From: Myxococcales bacterium
Lineage (GTDB): Bacteria > Myxococcota > Polyangia > Fen-1088
DNA: 15,555 nt
Direction: 5' to 3'
Assembly (NCBI GenBank): GCA_003155465.1
Contig: PMCR01000419.1
Span: 11,558-27,112, forward strand
The notes beneath the pieces are model-generated. The model was not told the origin of the DNA, did no database searches, and saw only the letters and a list, made by a program, of their open reading frames with translations. Shown one piece after another: positions 1-7,661 of the stretch. Position 1 is the first letter of the stretch, and each line of letters opens with the position of its first letter. The translations under genes were made by a program, and so were the position numbers.

Positions 1-1198
1 CCTCGTCGCGCACGCCGCCCAAGGAGATGCGCACGAATTTGCGGCCCAGTGCCCGGGCGATGGAGCGACCGAGCGAGGTCTTGCCCACGCCGGGCGGGCC
101 GAGGAAGCAGAGCAGCGGTCCGTGCGCCCCATGGCGAAGCTTGTGAACCGCCAAGTAGTCGAGGATGCGTTCCTTGACGTGCTCCAGGTCGTAGTGATCT
201 TCGTCCAGCACGGCGCGCGCGGCGCGCAGATCCACCGGATCCGCGCCCGGTTCTTTCCACGGCAGATCGACCATGACGTCCACGTAGCTCCGCACCACCG
301 CCGCTTCGGCGCTCTCGGGGCTCATCTGTTCCAGGCGCCGCAACTGCTTGTCCGCCTCGGCGCGGGCCTCGGCCGGAAGTCCCCCCGCTTCGATCCTTTG
401 CCGCAGGTCCTCGATCTCATCGCGGAAGGAATCCGCATCACCCAACTCGTGCCGGATCTGGCGCAACTGCTCGCGCAGGTAGTAGTCGCGCTGGGTCTTG
501 GACATCTCCTCTTTGGCACGGCTCTGGATGCGGTTCTGCACCTCCAGAATCCCGACTTCGTTCTCCAGGGCTTGGTTCACCCTGGCCAGACGCTGCACGG
601 GATCATCCATTTCCAAGATGGCCTGCGCATCGGCCAGCTTTAGCGTCAGATTCGACGCCACCAGATCCGCCATGCGGCCGGGCTCGTCCACGTTCTGCAA
701 CACCAGCGCCAGCTCGGGCTGCACGGTGCGGCCCAGTTCGGACACCCGCTCCACGTTCTGCTTCACCGTGCGGGCCAGTGCTTCCAGTTCCACCGTCGAT
801 GCCGGGGTTGGTTCCTCCATGATATCCAAGCGAACCCGGTAACTGGGCTGCTCCGCGATGAAACGCTGGATGCGCGCACGGCATAGACCCTGGATGAGAA
901 TCTTGAGCCCACCATCGGACAGCTTGCGCATGCGCATGATGATCCCGACCGTGCCCGTGCGGTACAGCGAGCTGGGCTTGGGATCCTCCTCCGCCGATTC
1001 ACGCTGGGCGACGATGAAACACAGACGTTGGTCGTTCTGCAGCGCCACCTGCACGGCGTCCAGCGAGATGGGCCGCGACACGCGCAGCGGGGCAATCATG
1101 TAGGGAAAGACCACCAGATCCCGAACCGGCAGAAGTGGCAGGACGTCTGGTATCTCGTGGCCCAGGCCGGGCCTCTTGCCTTCTCCCTCGGCGCTCAT
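1..1198 (-). CDS. lon: Lon ATP-dependent protease, N-terminal half (cut by window edge)
   Basis: Lon is a cytoplasmic AAA+ serine protease that unfolds and degrades damaged and regulatory proteins. The minus-strand frame opens with ATG at 1198-1196 (MSAEGEGKRPGLG) and stays open to base 1, giving 399 residues, roughly half of a normal Lon of about 800. Residues ~18-210 match the Lon substrate-binding domain (LPLLPVRDLVVFPYMIAPL near the start; GIIMRMRKLSDGGLKILIQG further in). A helical linker follows (KEEMSKTQRDYYLREQLRQI), then the ATPase domain with Walker A GPPGVGKT at about 367-374, close to its place in E. coli Lon, and the segment RKFVRISLGGVRDE. Walker B and the Ser-Lys protease dyad lie outside the window. 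I see no good Shine-Dalgarno before the ATG. It is transcribed away from the B12 operon. Family assignment is secure. Confidence 0.97.
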   Translation of the reverse strand, partial: MSAEGEGKRPGLGHEIPDVLPLLPVRDLVVFPYMIAPLRVSRPISLDAVQVALQNDQRLCFIVAQRESAEEDPKPSSLYRTGTVGIIMRMRKLSDGGLKILIQGLCRARIQRFIAEQPSYRVRLDIMEEPTPASTVELEALARTVKQNVERVSELGRTVQPELALVLQNVDEPGRMADLVASNLTLKLADAQAILEMDDPVQRLARVNQALENEVGILEVQNRIQSRAKEEMSKTQRDYYLREQLRQIRHELGDADSFRDEIEDLRQRIEAGGLPAEARAEADKQLRRLEQMSPESAEAAVVRSYVDVMVDLPWKEPGADPVDLRAARAVLDEDHYDLEHVKERILDYLAVHKLRHGAHGPLLCFLGPPGVGKTSLGRSIARALGRKFVRISLGGVRDE

Positions 1199-1258
1199 GG
1201 TTTGCAGACTAGCAGAAACGATTCGATGACTACACAAATCGGTCAGTCCGTCCCGCGC

Positions 1259-1287
1259 TTGACAGATCCCAGCGCGAAGACTAGCTT
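1259..1287 (+). promoter_or_regulatory. Putative sigma70-type promoter of the B12 operon
   Basis: A perfect -35 hexamer TTGACA (1259-1264) is followed after 17 bases by TAGCTT (1282-1287), a weak match to TATAAT (3 of 6). Transcription from it would start near 1294, about 18 bases before the first base of the riboswitch P1 stem, which is the right geometry. The -35 match and the spacing are seen directly; its use is inferred. Confidence 0.5.
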
Positions 1288-1311
1288 GCGCCCCACTGAC
1301 AACTGAATAGC

Positions 1312-1509
1312 GACGCGGGCGCGGGGCCTCGACGGCCCCGCTGAAAAGGGAAGCCGGTGCGCACCCAAGGGTGCAATTCCGGCGCGGTCCCGCCACTGTA
1401 TGTGGGAAGTCTTTTCCAATCTGGCCACTGGAGAATACCCTCTGGGAAGGCTGGAACAGACGACGCGGCTTTGCCGCAAGACCCACGAGCCAGGAAACCT
1501 GCCCGCGTC
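1312..1509 (+). promoter_or_regulatory. Cobalamin (adenosylcobalamin-type) riboswitch aptamer
   Basis: The B12 box AGCCAGGAAACCTGCC is at 1488-1503. Other conserved elements appear in the expected order: AAGCCGGTG at 1351-1359, AATTCCGGCGCGGTCCCGCC then ACTGTA (about 1374-1399), GCCACTGG near 1425, and TGGGAAGGCTGG around 1443. The closing stem P1 is a perfect 9-bp pairing of GACGCGGGC (1312-1320) with GCCCGCGTC (1501-1509). Just inside it an 8-bp hairpin GCGGGGCC / GGCCCCGC (1321-1328 with 1334-1341, loop TCGAC) forms the next helix. These riboswitches bind a coenzyme form of B12 and shut off downstream genes when it is abundant. Everything downstream in the operon reads as B12 uptake, which agrees. 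Confidence 0.95.
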
Positions 1510-1561
1510 AGCCACGATGCCTTTCCCGAGGAGGAACCGGGCGCCGAGCTTACAGCTTGCG

Positions 1562-1594
1562 ACCCCCGCTTCCGCCGACCGAACGGGGGTTTTT
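1562..1594 (+). terminator. Riboswitch expression platform: terminator hairpin that also masks the RBS
   Basis: ACCCCCG (1562-1568) pairs perfectly with CGGGGGT (1584-1590), and TTC/GAA can extend the stem inward past a bulged C. The 3' arm runs straight into TTTTT (1590-1594), so this is a compact intrinsic terminator. The only purine-rich ribosome-binding candidate for the receptor gene, GGGGG at 1585-1589, lies in the 3' arm, and the ATG is at 1596-1598. The same hairpin could therefore stop transcription and hide the RBS. A GAGGAGGAA stretch at 1528-1536 between aptamer and hairpin may take part in an alternative fold, but I could not establish an antiterminator. Confidence 0.75.
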
Positions 1595-1595
1595 C

Positions 1596-3686
1596 ATGTG
1601 GTCGAAAAAGGTGCCGGCCGGCGCGGAGATCGCCGAGCAGGCCCATAAGCACAGTCTACCGCTCCTCGTCGCCGCGTCCGCGGCGGCGGTTCTGTGCACG
1701 GCGGTGGGAATCGCGCGGGCGGCCGAGCCAAGCTACGAAACCGTGGTGGTGGCCGAGGCAGCGGACCGCGCCCGCCAGGACGATGCGGCCTCGTCCTCGG
1801 TACTCACAGCCGACCGCACCCCCCGCAGCGCCGAAGACCTGCCCCAGCTTCTTTCCGAGCTGCCGGGCGTTTCGGTCACGCGTTTGGGCGGCCTTGGCGC
1901 GCTCGCCACGTTGTCGCTGCGCGGATCATCAGCCAACCAAGTCGAGGTGTACTTCGACGGGGTGCCGCTCTCAGCCGCCTCTGGTGGCGGGGTGGACATC
2001 GGGCTCATTCCCGTGGTGGATCTCGATTCGGTCGAGGTCTACCGGGGAATGAGCCCCATCGGGTTCGGCAGCTCAGCCATCGGCGGCGTCGTGTCGTTGT
2101 CGAGCGCGGTAGCGACAGACTCCGGCGCGCGCGCCTACGCGGGCGGCGGGTCTTTCGGCACCGAGTTCGGCGGCGTGCAAGCACGCTGGACCGGCAACAA
2201 GCTGCGCGCGCTCGCCAGCGTGAATGGACTCGGCTCAGCCGGCGACTTCACCTATCGCAATGACAACGCCACAGGCTTCGCCGGCAGCGACGATGCCACC
2301 AGTCGCCGCCAGAACAATGCCCTCCGGCAAATCGATGGCCTGGCCCATGTCGTCGGACTGCTGCCCGGGCGGCGACAGATCTGGGGCACGGCCAGTTTTC
2401 TTCACCGCGACCAGGGCGTGCCACCCGTAGGTTCGGTGTTGGCGAAGGACGCGGCGCTGGGCACCGACCGCGTGATTGCCACGACGGCCTACGAGTCGCG
2501 CGACGATCTTGGCCTGGGCAGTTCGTTGCGTGCCCAGCTCTACTCCGTCGCCACCTGGCAGCGCCTCGACGATCTGTATGGGGATCTGTCGGGTGGAATG
2601 CCCAGCCAAACCCGTGACCTTTCCACCAGCTCGGGCGCCACGTTCGCGGGATCGAAGCCGCTGGCCGCGTGGCTGAGGGTTTCCGCTGTTGTCGCCGGCC
2701 GCTATGAACGCTTCGACCCGTCAAGTGCCCTGCCCGACGCGGCTTCCATTCCACCTGGCTCGCGCACTTTCGGTGCCGGCGGCGCGGAGGCGCGCTTTGT
2801 CATCCAATCGCTGCGTCTGGCTGTGATCCCGTCGCTGCGCCTGGAGGTGGCCAAGGACGTTATCACCCGCCCGGAGCGCTATCGTCTGATGGTCGCTGAC
2901 ACTCAGCCCGCGACCTATTGGTTGCCCAACGCGCGCCTGGCCCTTGTGCAATGGGCGAACGAGCAAATCAGTCTGCGCGCCAACCTGGGACGCTACGGCC
3001 GTCTGCCTTCGATGATCGAGCGGTACGGCAACACCGGCCTGCTACTCGGCAACCCCAACCTTGTCCCCGAGAGCGGAACCAACGCCGATGTGGGCGCGAA
3101 CTGGACCCGCAAGAGCGAGCGGCTGCGGCTTTCTCTCGACGGCGCCCTGTTTGCCGTCTGGGCGCGCGACATCATCACCTTCCGCCCGCTCGGGCCCTAC
3201 ATGCGGCCGGGCAACGTTGGTCGTGCGCGCATCCTGGGCGTGGAAACCTCGGCCAGCATCGACTGGCGAAGACGTTTTCGATTCTTCGGGCAGACCACCT
3301 TCACCGATGCCCGCGACCAGACAGACGTAAGCGGAAGTCGCGGCAAACAGCTTCCCTTCCGGCCGCGCCTGCGCGCCTACGCGCGGCCCGAGCTGCGCAA
3401 TCTTGCATTGGCAGGCCGCTGGCGCTGGGGGCTCTACGCCGACCTGGACGTGACCAGTGGCAACTACCTCGACTCGCCCAACCTCGTCGAGGTCAACCCG
3501 CGCGTTCTCTTTGGTGCCGGAGGCCAGATCGAGGCACCCCACTGGGGACTGCGTCTGGTGTGGAGCGCACAGAATCTGGCCAACACACCCGTGGTCGACT
3601 TCATCGGCTATCCCCTGCCCGGCCGCTCGATTTTTCTCACCCTGCAATGGTCCACGCCCGAAACCAACAAGGAGACCTTGGAATGA
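1596..3686 (+). CDS. btuB: TonB-dependent outer-membrane cobalamin receptor (BtuB-like)
   Basis: This 696-residue outer-membrane receptor should bind B12 at the cell surface and pull it into the periplasm with energy from TonB-ExbBD. I chose ATG at 1596 because it directly follows the riboswitch hairpin and yields a signal peptide (hydrophobic run ~20-40, Ala-rich cleavage site near ARAA 41-44). The frame is open further upstream, but that would translate the riboswitch. A TonB box ETVVV is at 48-52. The plug spans ~60-170 (LPQLLSELPGVSVTR, SLRGSSANQVEVYFDGVPL, DLDSVEVYRGMSPIGFGSSAIGG), followed by a beta-barrel. The final strand reads PLPGRSIFLTLQW, but 11 further residues (STPETNKETLE) follow the usual terminal aromatic. 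Its stop overlaps the next start (ATGA). Iron-siderophore uptake would be the alternative, but the riboswitch argues for cobalamin. Confidence 0.92.
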   Translation: MWSKKVPAGAEIAEQAHKHSLPLLVAASAAAVLCTAVGIARAAEPSYETVVVAEAADRARQDDAASSSVLTADRTPRSAEDLPQLLSELPGVSVTRLGGLGALATLSLRGSSANQVEVYFDGVPLSAASGGGVDIGLIPVVDLDSVEVYRGMSPIGFGSSAIGGVVSLSSAVATDSGARAYAGGGSFGTEFGGVQARWTGNKLRALASVNGLGSAGDFTYRNDNATGFAGSDDATSRRQNNALRQIDGLAHVVGLLPGRRQIWGTASFLHRDQGVPPVGSVLAKDAALGTDRVIATTAYESRDDLGLGSSLRAQLYSVATWQRLDDLYGDLSGGMPSQTRDLSTSSGATFAGSKPLAAWLRVSAVVAGRYERFDPSSALPDAASIPPGSRTFGAGGAEARFVIQSLRLAVIPSLRLEVAKDVITRPERYRLMVADTQPATYWLPNARLALVQWANEQISLRANLGRYGRLPSMIERYGNTGLLLGNPNLVPESGTNADVGANWTRKSERLRLSLDGALFAVWARDIITFRPLGPYMRPGNVGRARILGVETSASIDWRRRFRFFGQTTFTDARDQTDVSGSRGKQLPFRPRLRAYARPELRNLALAGRWRWGLYADLDVTSGNYLDSPNLVEVNPRVLFGAGGQIEAPHWGLRLVWSAQNLANTPVVDFIGYPLPGRSIFLTLQWSTPETNKETLE

Positions 3687-4969
3687 CCCACCGACGCTTC
3701 GATTCTGCTTTCGCGCTTGTGCTTCCTGCCCTGCTTGGCCTGGCCTGCGGCAGTGTCCCCGCGCCGGAGGCTGCCGGTGCGGTTGACGGCGCCACGACAC
3801 CTGACCTGGCGCCGGGTTCTTCCGGCGAGATCCCGGGCGGTTTGGCCGTCATCCACAACGGCATCGACTACACGTCGTCGCTGCTTTCCCTGGTTGATCC
3901 TGCAACTGCCACCCTGGTGCGCGACAATTGCCTCAACTCGGGCAGCCGGGCCCCGCAACTTTCACAGGCACTTTCCGGGGACGTGGTGCTGCCCAGCGCG
4001 CCTTTGCCCGGCCATCCCCTGGTGCTCATCGACCGAACCAACAACGCCTTGGTGTGGGTGAAACCGGCGGACTGCACCGTGACCCGGCAGATAAGCGTCA
4101 GCACGGGCTTTCTGGCCAACCCGCACGACGTGGTGGCGGTTGCCGCCAACAAGTTCTACGTGACTCGCAATTCGACCAACCTCAAGCCCAGCGCTGACCC
4201 GTCTGACCTCGACGAGGGCGCGGACCTCTTGGTTCTGGATCTCGATCTCGGCCAGGCCATATCCCGCATAGACCTTCTGCCCTATGCGACGGGCGGAGCG
4301 GGTATCAATCCCAGCCCGGACCGCGCCCGGATTCATGCCGGCAAGATCTACGTCACCCTCAACAACTTGAATGCTGACCCCAGCAAGACCGGAGGGCCAG
4401 GCCGCGTGGTCGTCGTGGATCCGACAACCGACACGGTCAGCTCGTTCATCGACCTGCCCGACTTCAAGGACTGTGGTGCCATCGTGCCGGTGCCCGGGCA
4501 GGAGGGAGCTCTGGCTGTGGCCTGCGCCGGGGCCTTCGCCGACGGTGCGAATCAGATCACGGGCTCGGGAATAGCCCTGATCGACACGTCGGTGTCGCCC
4601 GCCACGGTGCGACCTCTGATGGCCGCGGCCTTTGGCCGCCCGCTATCATTTGCCGATCTCGCCGTAGTGAGCCCTACCCTGGCCTTCGTGGTCGTGCCCG
4701 GTAATTTCTCGGGTGCGGCACCCGATCAACTGTGGCAGTTCGATTTCACCCGCGGCGTGCCGCAAAAGCTGCTTGACGCCAGTGCCTCCTGGGTGCTGGG
4801 AGGTCTGGTCTTCGACCCGGGCGCGCAGCGGCTGTTTGTCGGCGATGCCGATTCACAGTCGCCCAAGCTGCATGTGTTTGACGTAAGTGCCTCGCCACCC
4901 ACCGAGCTGGCCTCTCTGGCGAGCGATCCCGCAAAGGGCCTGCAGCCGCGGTATCTGGGACTGTACTGA
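3683..4969 (+). CDS. Seven-repeat beta-propeller lipoprotein in the B12 operon (BtuG-like candidate)
   Basis: A 428-residue protein of no firmly recognised family. The start is set by AAGGAG at 3669-3674, eight bases before ATG 3683, and by the 4-base overlap with the receptor stop. The N-terminus is a lipoprotein-type signal ending LLGLAC with Cys at 22; the lipobox is imperfect, with Gly at -3. Gly follows the Cys, so there is no Asp+2 inner-membrane retention signal. The body shows seven similar strand motifs with a hydrophobic run ending in Asp: D72, D117, D186, D246, D301, D354 and D400, spaced 45-69 residues, as expected of a seven-bladed propeller (YncE/YVTN style). Four Cys remain after lipidation (83, 131, 264, 281), enough for two disulfides. 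Its place between receptor and permease makes cobalamin capture at the outer membrane the best guess, as BtuG does in Bacteroidetes. Propeller fold: fairly sure; B12 binding: inference. Confidence 0.85.
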   Translation: MTHRRFDSAFALVLPALLGLACGSVPAPEAAGAVDGATTPDLAPGSSGEIPGGLAVIHNGIDYTSSLLSLVDPATATLVRDNCLNSGSRAPQLSQALSGDVVLPSAPLPGHPLVLIDRTNNALVWVKPADCTVTRQISVSTGFLANPHDVVAVAANKFYVTRNSTNLKPSADPSDLDEGADLLVLDLDLGQAISRIDLLPYATGGAGINPSPDRARIHAGKIYVTLNNLNADPSKTGGPGRVVVVDPTTDTVSSFIDLPDFKDCGAIVPVPGQEGALAVACAGAFADGANQITGSGIALIDTSVSPATVRPLMAAAFGRPLSFADLAVVSPTLAFVVVPGNFSGAAPDQLWQFDFTRGVPQKLLDASASWVLGGLVFDPGAQRLFVGDADSQSPKLHVFDVSASPPTELASLASDPAKGLQPRYLGLY

Positions 4970-4972
4970 TCC

Positions 4973-5959
4973 ATGAAGACCGCGCTCACCTACGCTGTCC
5001 TGCTCGCGCTCCTGGTCGGTGCGGTCGCCGTGGCCTTGCTGGTCGGCCACGGCAGCCTGGTTGACCCGTCGCTGCGCTCGACCCTGCTCGGCTTGCGGGC
5101 CACCCGCGTCGGGGCGGCGCTGCTGGCGGGCGCGGCCCTGGCCACGGGTGGCGCCGTGGTCCAGGGCGTGTTTCGCGATCCCCTGGTCAGCCCGTCGATT
5201 TTGGGCACGACCGCGGGTGCCAGCTTGGGCGGACAGCTGGCCATGTTGGCCTTGATCTCCCACACCCCCCTTTTCGAACCGACGATCAGCGCGGAGATGG
5301 TATTGCCTCTTGGCTGTCTGCTGGGGGCGGGCCTTTCGCTTGCTATTGTGCTCACCTTCTGTCGCGAGCGCACCGGCACGCTCACTCTCATTCTCACCGG
5401 CTTCATCCTGTCGTCGCTCTTTCTGGCCCTGTCTAGCTTCATCACCAGCCTGGCGCAGGATTCCTGGGACATGAGCCGAGCGGTGGTCTCCTTCACCCTG
5501 GGCGGAGTGGGCGGGGTCAGCACGCGCCAACTGCTTGCGGCCATGCCCATGGTCAGCATCGGGATCTTGGCCTGCTGGCTGTGGAGCGGCACCCTTGACC
5601 TGCTGCTGTCCGGTGAAGACGAGGCCAGCACCTTGGGCGTCGACGTGGGTCGAGCCCGACGCTGGGCCGTCACCTGGGTGGCGGTGCTGGCGGCTGCCGC
5701 CATCGCAGTGGGCGGTAACGTGGGGTTTGTGGGTCTCATCGTTCCCCACACCCTGCGGCCCTTGGTGGGTGTGCGCCACCGGCGCCTGATCCCGGCCTGC
5801 GCCCTTCTGGGCGGCGCCTTTCTCGTGGCTTGTGACATCATCGCGCGGGTCTTCCCCAGCCGGTCCGAGCTGCCCCTGGGCGTAATCACCGGCATCATCG
5901 GGGCGCCCGTGTTTCTGGTCCTGCTGGCGCGGTCTCAGCGCGAGGTGAGCCATGGCTGA
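4973..5959 (+). CDS. btuC: Cobalamin ABC transporter permease (FecCD/BtuC family)
   Basis: An inner-membrane permease of 328 residues, the normal FecCD length, with roughly ten hydrophobic segments. Family signatures include LRATRVGAALLAGAALATGG and GVFRDPLVSPSILGTTAGAS in the N-terminal third. The C-terminal part has GGNVGFVGLIVPHTLRPLVG, the coupling region that contacts the ATPase, and SELPLGVITGIIGAPVFLVL. It starts three bases after the lipoprotein stop, and its last eight bases overlap the ATPase gene. The family also moves ferric siderophores and heme; B12 is assigned from the riboswitch and neighbours, not from residues I can identify. No frameshift or missing segment is seen. Confidence 0.93.
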   Translation: MKTALTYAVLLALLVGAVAVALLVGHGSLVDPSLRSTLLGLRATRVGAALLAGAALATGGAVVQGVFRDPLVSPSILGTTAGASLGGQLAMLALISHTPLFEPTISAEMVLPLGCLLGAGLSLAIVLTFCRERTGTLTLILTGFILSSLFLALSSFITSLAQDSWDMSRAVVSFTLGGVGGVSTRQLLAAMPMVSIGILACWLWSGTLDLLLSGEDEASTLGVDVGRARRWAVTWVAVLAAAAIAVGGNVGFVGLIVPHTLRPLVGVRHRRLIPACALLGGAFLVACDIIARVFPSRSELPLGVITGIIGAPVFLVLLARSQREVSHG

Positions 5960-6734
5960 CCGGGCATGCATCGAGGCACAGTGCCTGACTGTGCAGCGGG
6001 GGATTCGGGTGCTGCTCGATCAACTCAGCTTTTCCTTGGACGGCGGCCAGGTCGTCGCGCTGCTGGGGCCCAACGGCGCGGGCAAGAGCACGCTGCTCAA
6101 AACACTGGCCGGCCTGCTGCTGTTTTCGGGCGAGCTGCGGCTCGACGGTCGCGAGGCGTCCCGACTTGATCGCCAGGAACGCGCGCGCCTGGTCGCCTAC
6201 GTGCCCCAGCATTCGGCGCTGGACGCGGCTTTGCCTGTACGCGATGTGGTGGCGCACGGCCGTTTTGCCTATCGGGACGTCTGGGGTCGGCGTGACCGGC
6301 GTGATGACGCCGCCATTGATCGGGCCATGGAACTCACCGACACGCACCGCCTGGCCGACCGATCGTTCTGTCGCCTATCCTATGGCGAGCGACGGCTGGT
6401 GTTGCTTGCGCGCGCCCTGGCCACAGAGGCTCGCGTGCTGCTGCTCGACGAGCCCACCGCGGCGCTGGATGTGACCCACGCCCTTGGCTTGCTTCACTTG
6501 CTGCGCGATCTGGCAGGCCGTGGGTGTCTGGTCATGGTGGCGCTCCACCAACTCAACGAAGCCGCGCAGGCGAGCGATCGGGCGCTGCTGCTCGCGGGCG
6601 GCCGGCTGGTTGCCGCGGGCCATGTGCTGGAGGTCATTTCCGCCGAACCCGTGCGCCGGGTCTACGGCGTGGAGCTCGTGCCCTCGGCCCAATTCGGCTA
6701 TCGCCTGCCGGCGCAGAAGGATACGGCGCCGTGA
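5952..6734 (+). CDS. btuD: Cobalamin ABC transporter ATP-binding protein (BtuD/FecE-like)
   Basis: A 260-residue cytoplasmic ATPase that powers the BtuC permease. Motifs in order: Walker A GPNGAGKST (39-47), Q-loop VPQH (Q86), signature LSYGE (142-146), Walker B VLLLDEP (162-168), D-loop ALD (171-173) and switch His in ALHQL (H199). The signature has Tyr where most members of this family have Gly (LSGGE/Q); similar LSYGQ forms are known in branched-chain amino acid transporters, so activity is expected. The switch region reads HQ instead of the commoner HD. A strong Shine-Dalgarno GAGGTG (5942-5947) lies four bases before the ATG, inside the end of btuC. Its stop codon overlaps the GTG start of btuF. 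Confidence 0.94.
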   Translation: MADRACIEAQCLTVQRGIRVLLDQLSFSLDGGQVVALLGPNGAGKSTLLKTLAGLLLFSGELRLDGREASRLDRQERARLVAYVPQHSALDAALPVRDVVAHGRFAYRDVWGRRDRRDDAAIDRAMELTDTHRLADRSFCRLSYGERRLVLLARALATEARVLLLDEPTAALDVTHALGLLHLLRDLAGRGCLVMVALHQLNEAAQASDRALLLAGGRLVAAGHVLEVISAEPVRRVYGVELVPSAQFGYRLPAQKDTAP

Positions 6735-7660
6735 AACGCGCGACCCTGGCCAATACTTGCGCGCTTGCGCTGGCGCTGGCGCTGACCATTCAACTTGGTC
6801 GTGGCCCCGGCCGGGGTGGTTCGCTGGGCCGCAGGGCGGCGGTCGGCGGCGAGAGCCTGTCCGATGCTACCGGTCACCCCGTGCCGTTGCAGCGCTACAC
6901 CCGCATTGTGTCCACCAACCTGGTCACCGATCGCCTGCTGCTGGATCTCGCCGAGCCTGACCGCATCTTGGCGTTCAGTCGCGCTGCCGCCGAGCGGCCA
7001 CAGGATGGCTATCGCTACGCGGGCAAGCCGGTTGTCGACGGCTTTGGCCCGGTTGAGGCGCTCATCGTCCTGCGGCCGGACCTGGTGCTGACCAACAGCT
7101 TCGGCACGCCCGGGCGGGCGGCCAAGCTGCGTTCCGCTGGCATCGAGGTCTTTGACCTGGGCGAGTTGCGCGGTGTCAGCAGTCTGGTCAGCGCAGCCAC
7201 GACGCTGGCCGATCTCCTGGGGCAGCCCGAGCGCGGCCAGAATTTCGTGCGCGCTTTTGCGCAGCGGATGAACAACGTGGCGGCCTCGCTCGCTGGACGG
7301 CCCCGAAAAACCGCCCTATTCCTCTCGATAATCGGCAGCCAGGTTCAAGGTGGCACCACCGGCACGGCGTTGCACGACGTCCTGACCGCAGGCGGCCTGG
7401 TTGACATCGCTGACGCCCTCTATCGCGACTGGCCCGCCTATTCGGCTGAGCAGCTCCTGGCACTCGAACCCGACCTGATTGTGACCAAGAGGGGAATGTC
7501 CGCCGCCGTCTGTGCCTTTCCCGGCGCCGACCATCTGGGCGCCTGCCGCGAACCCGATCGAATCATCGAGCTTCCCGCCGAACTGCTGGATGAGCCCGGC
7601 CCAGCCATGTTGGAAGCTGCCGAGGCCATCTACCGTCGGGTGTACGGCGCCGAACGGTAG
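6731..7660 (+). CDS. btuF: Cobalamin-binding periplasmic protein (BtuF-like, Peripla_BP_2 family)
   Basis: A 309-residue substrate-binding protein that should carry B12 from the receptor to BtuCD. GTG at 6731 is chosen because it overlaps the btuD stop (GTGA) and follows AGAAGGA (6715-6721) at nine bases. The family core begins at about residue 56 with RYTRIVSTNLVTDRLLLDL. It continues with DGFGPVEALIVLRPDLVLTN, a central helix, then a second lobe with EQLLALEPDLIVTK and a C-terminal LDEPGPAMLEAAEAIYRRV. The export signal is odd: a hydrophobic run at 10-22 (CALALALALTIQL) is followed by an Arg/Gly-rich stretch RGPGRGGSLGRR with no clear signal-peptidase site or lipobox. The protein may stay membrane-anchored or be cleaved near AAVGG (36-40). 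It is the last gene of the operon. Confidence 0.9.
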   Translation: MKRATLANTCALALALALTIQLGRGPGRGGSLGRRAAVGGESLSDATGHPVPLQRYTRIVSTNLVTDRLLLDLAEPDRILAFSRAAAERPQDGYRYAGKPVVDGFGPVEALIVLRPDLVLTNSFGTPGRAAKLRSAGIEVFDLGELRGVSSLVSAATTLADLLGQPERGQNFVRAFAQRMNNVAASLAGRPRKTALFLSIIGSQVQGGTTGTALHDVLTAGGLVDIADALYRDWPAYSAEQLLALEPDLIVTKRGMSAAVCAFPGADHLGACREPDRIIELPAELLDEPGPAMLEAAEAIYRRVYGAER

Positions 7661-7661
7661 T

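Noticed and set aside
1206..1285. Direct repeat AGACTAGC at 1206-1213 and 1278-1285 as a possible operator
   Set aside because: Only eight bases, no dyad symmetry, and asymmetric placement relative to the promoter; probably chance.
1371..1595. Upstream extension of the TonB receptor frame (75 extra codons)
   Set aside because: It would translate most of the cobalamin riboswitch and its terminator. The ATG at 1596 gives a proper signal peptide.
2918..3682. Open frame running from inside btuB into the lipoprotein gene
   Set aside because: It is an Arg/Pro-rich shadow frame typical of high-GC DNA. AAGGAG plus ATG 3683 and the signal peptide mark the real start.
4853..5971. 372-codon minus-strand open frame opposite btuC
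   Set aside because: Gln/Arg/Gly-rich low-complexity translation directly antisense to a clear FecCD permease; no RBS or family resemblance.
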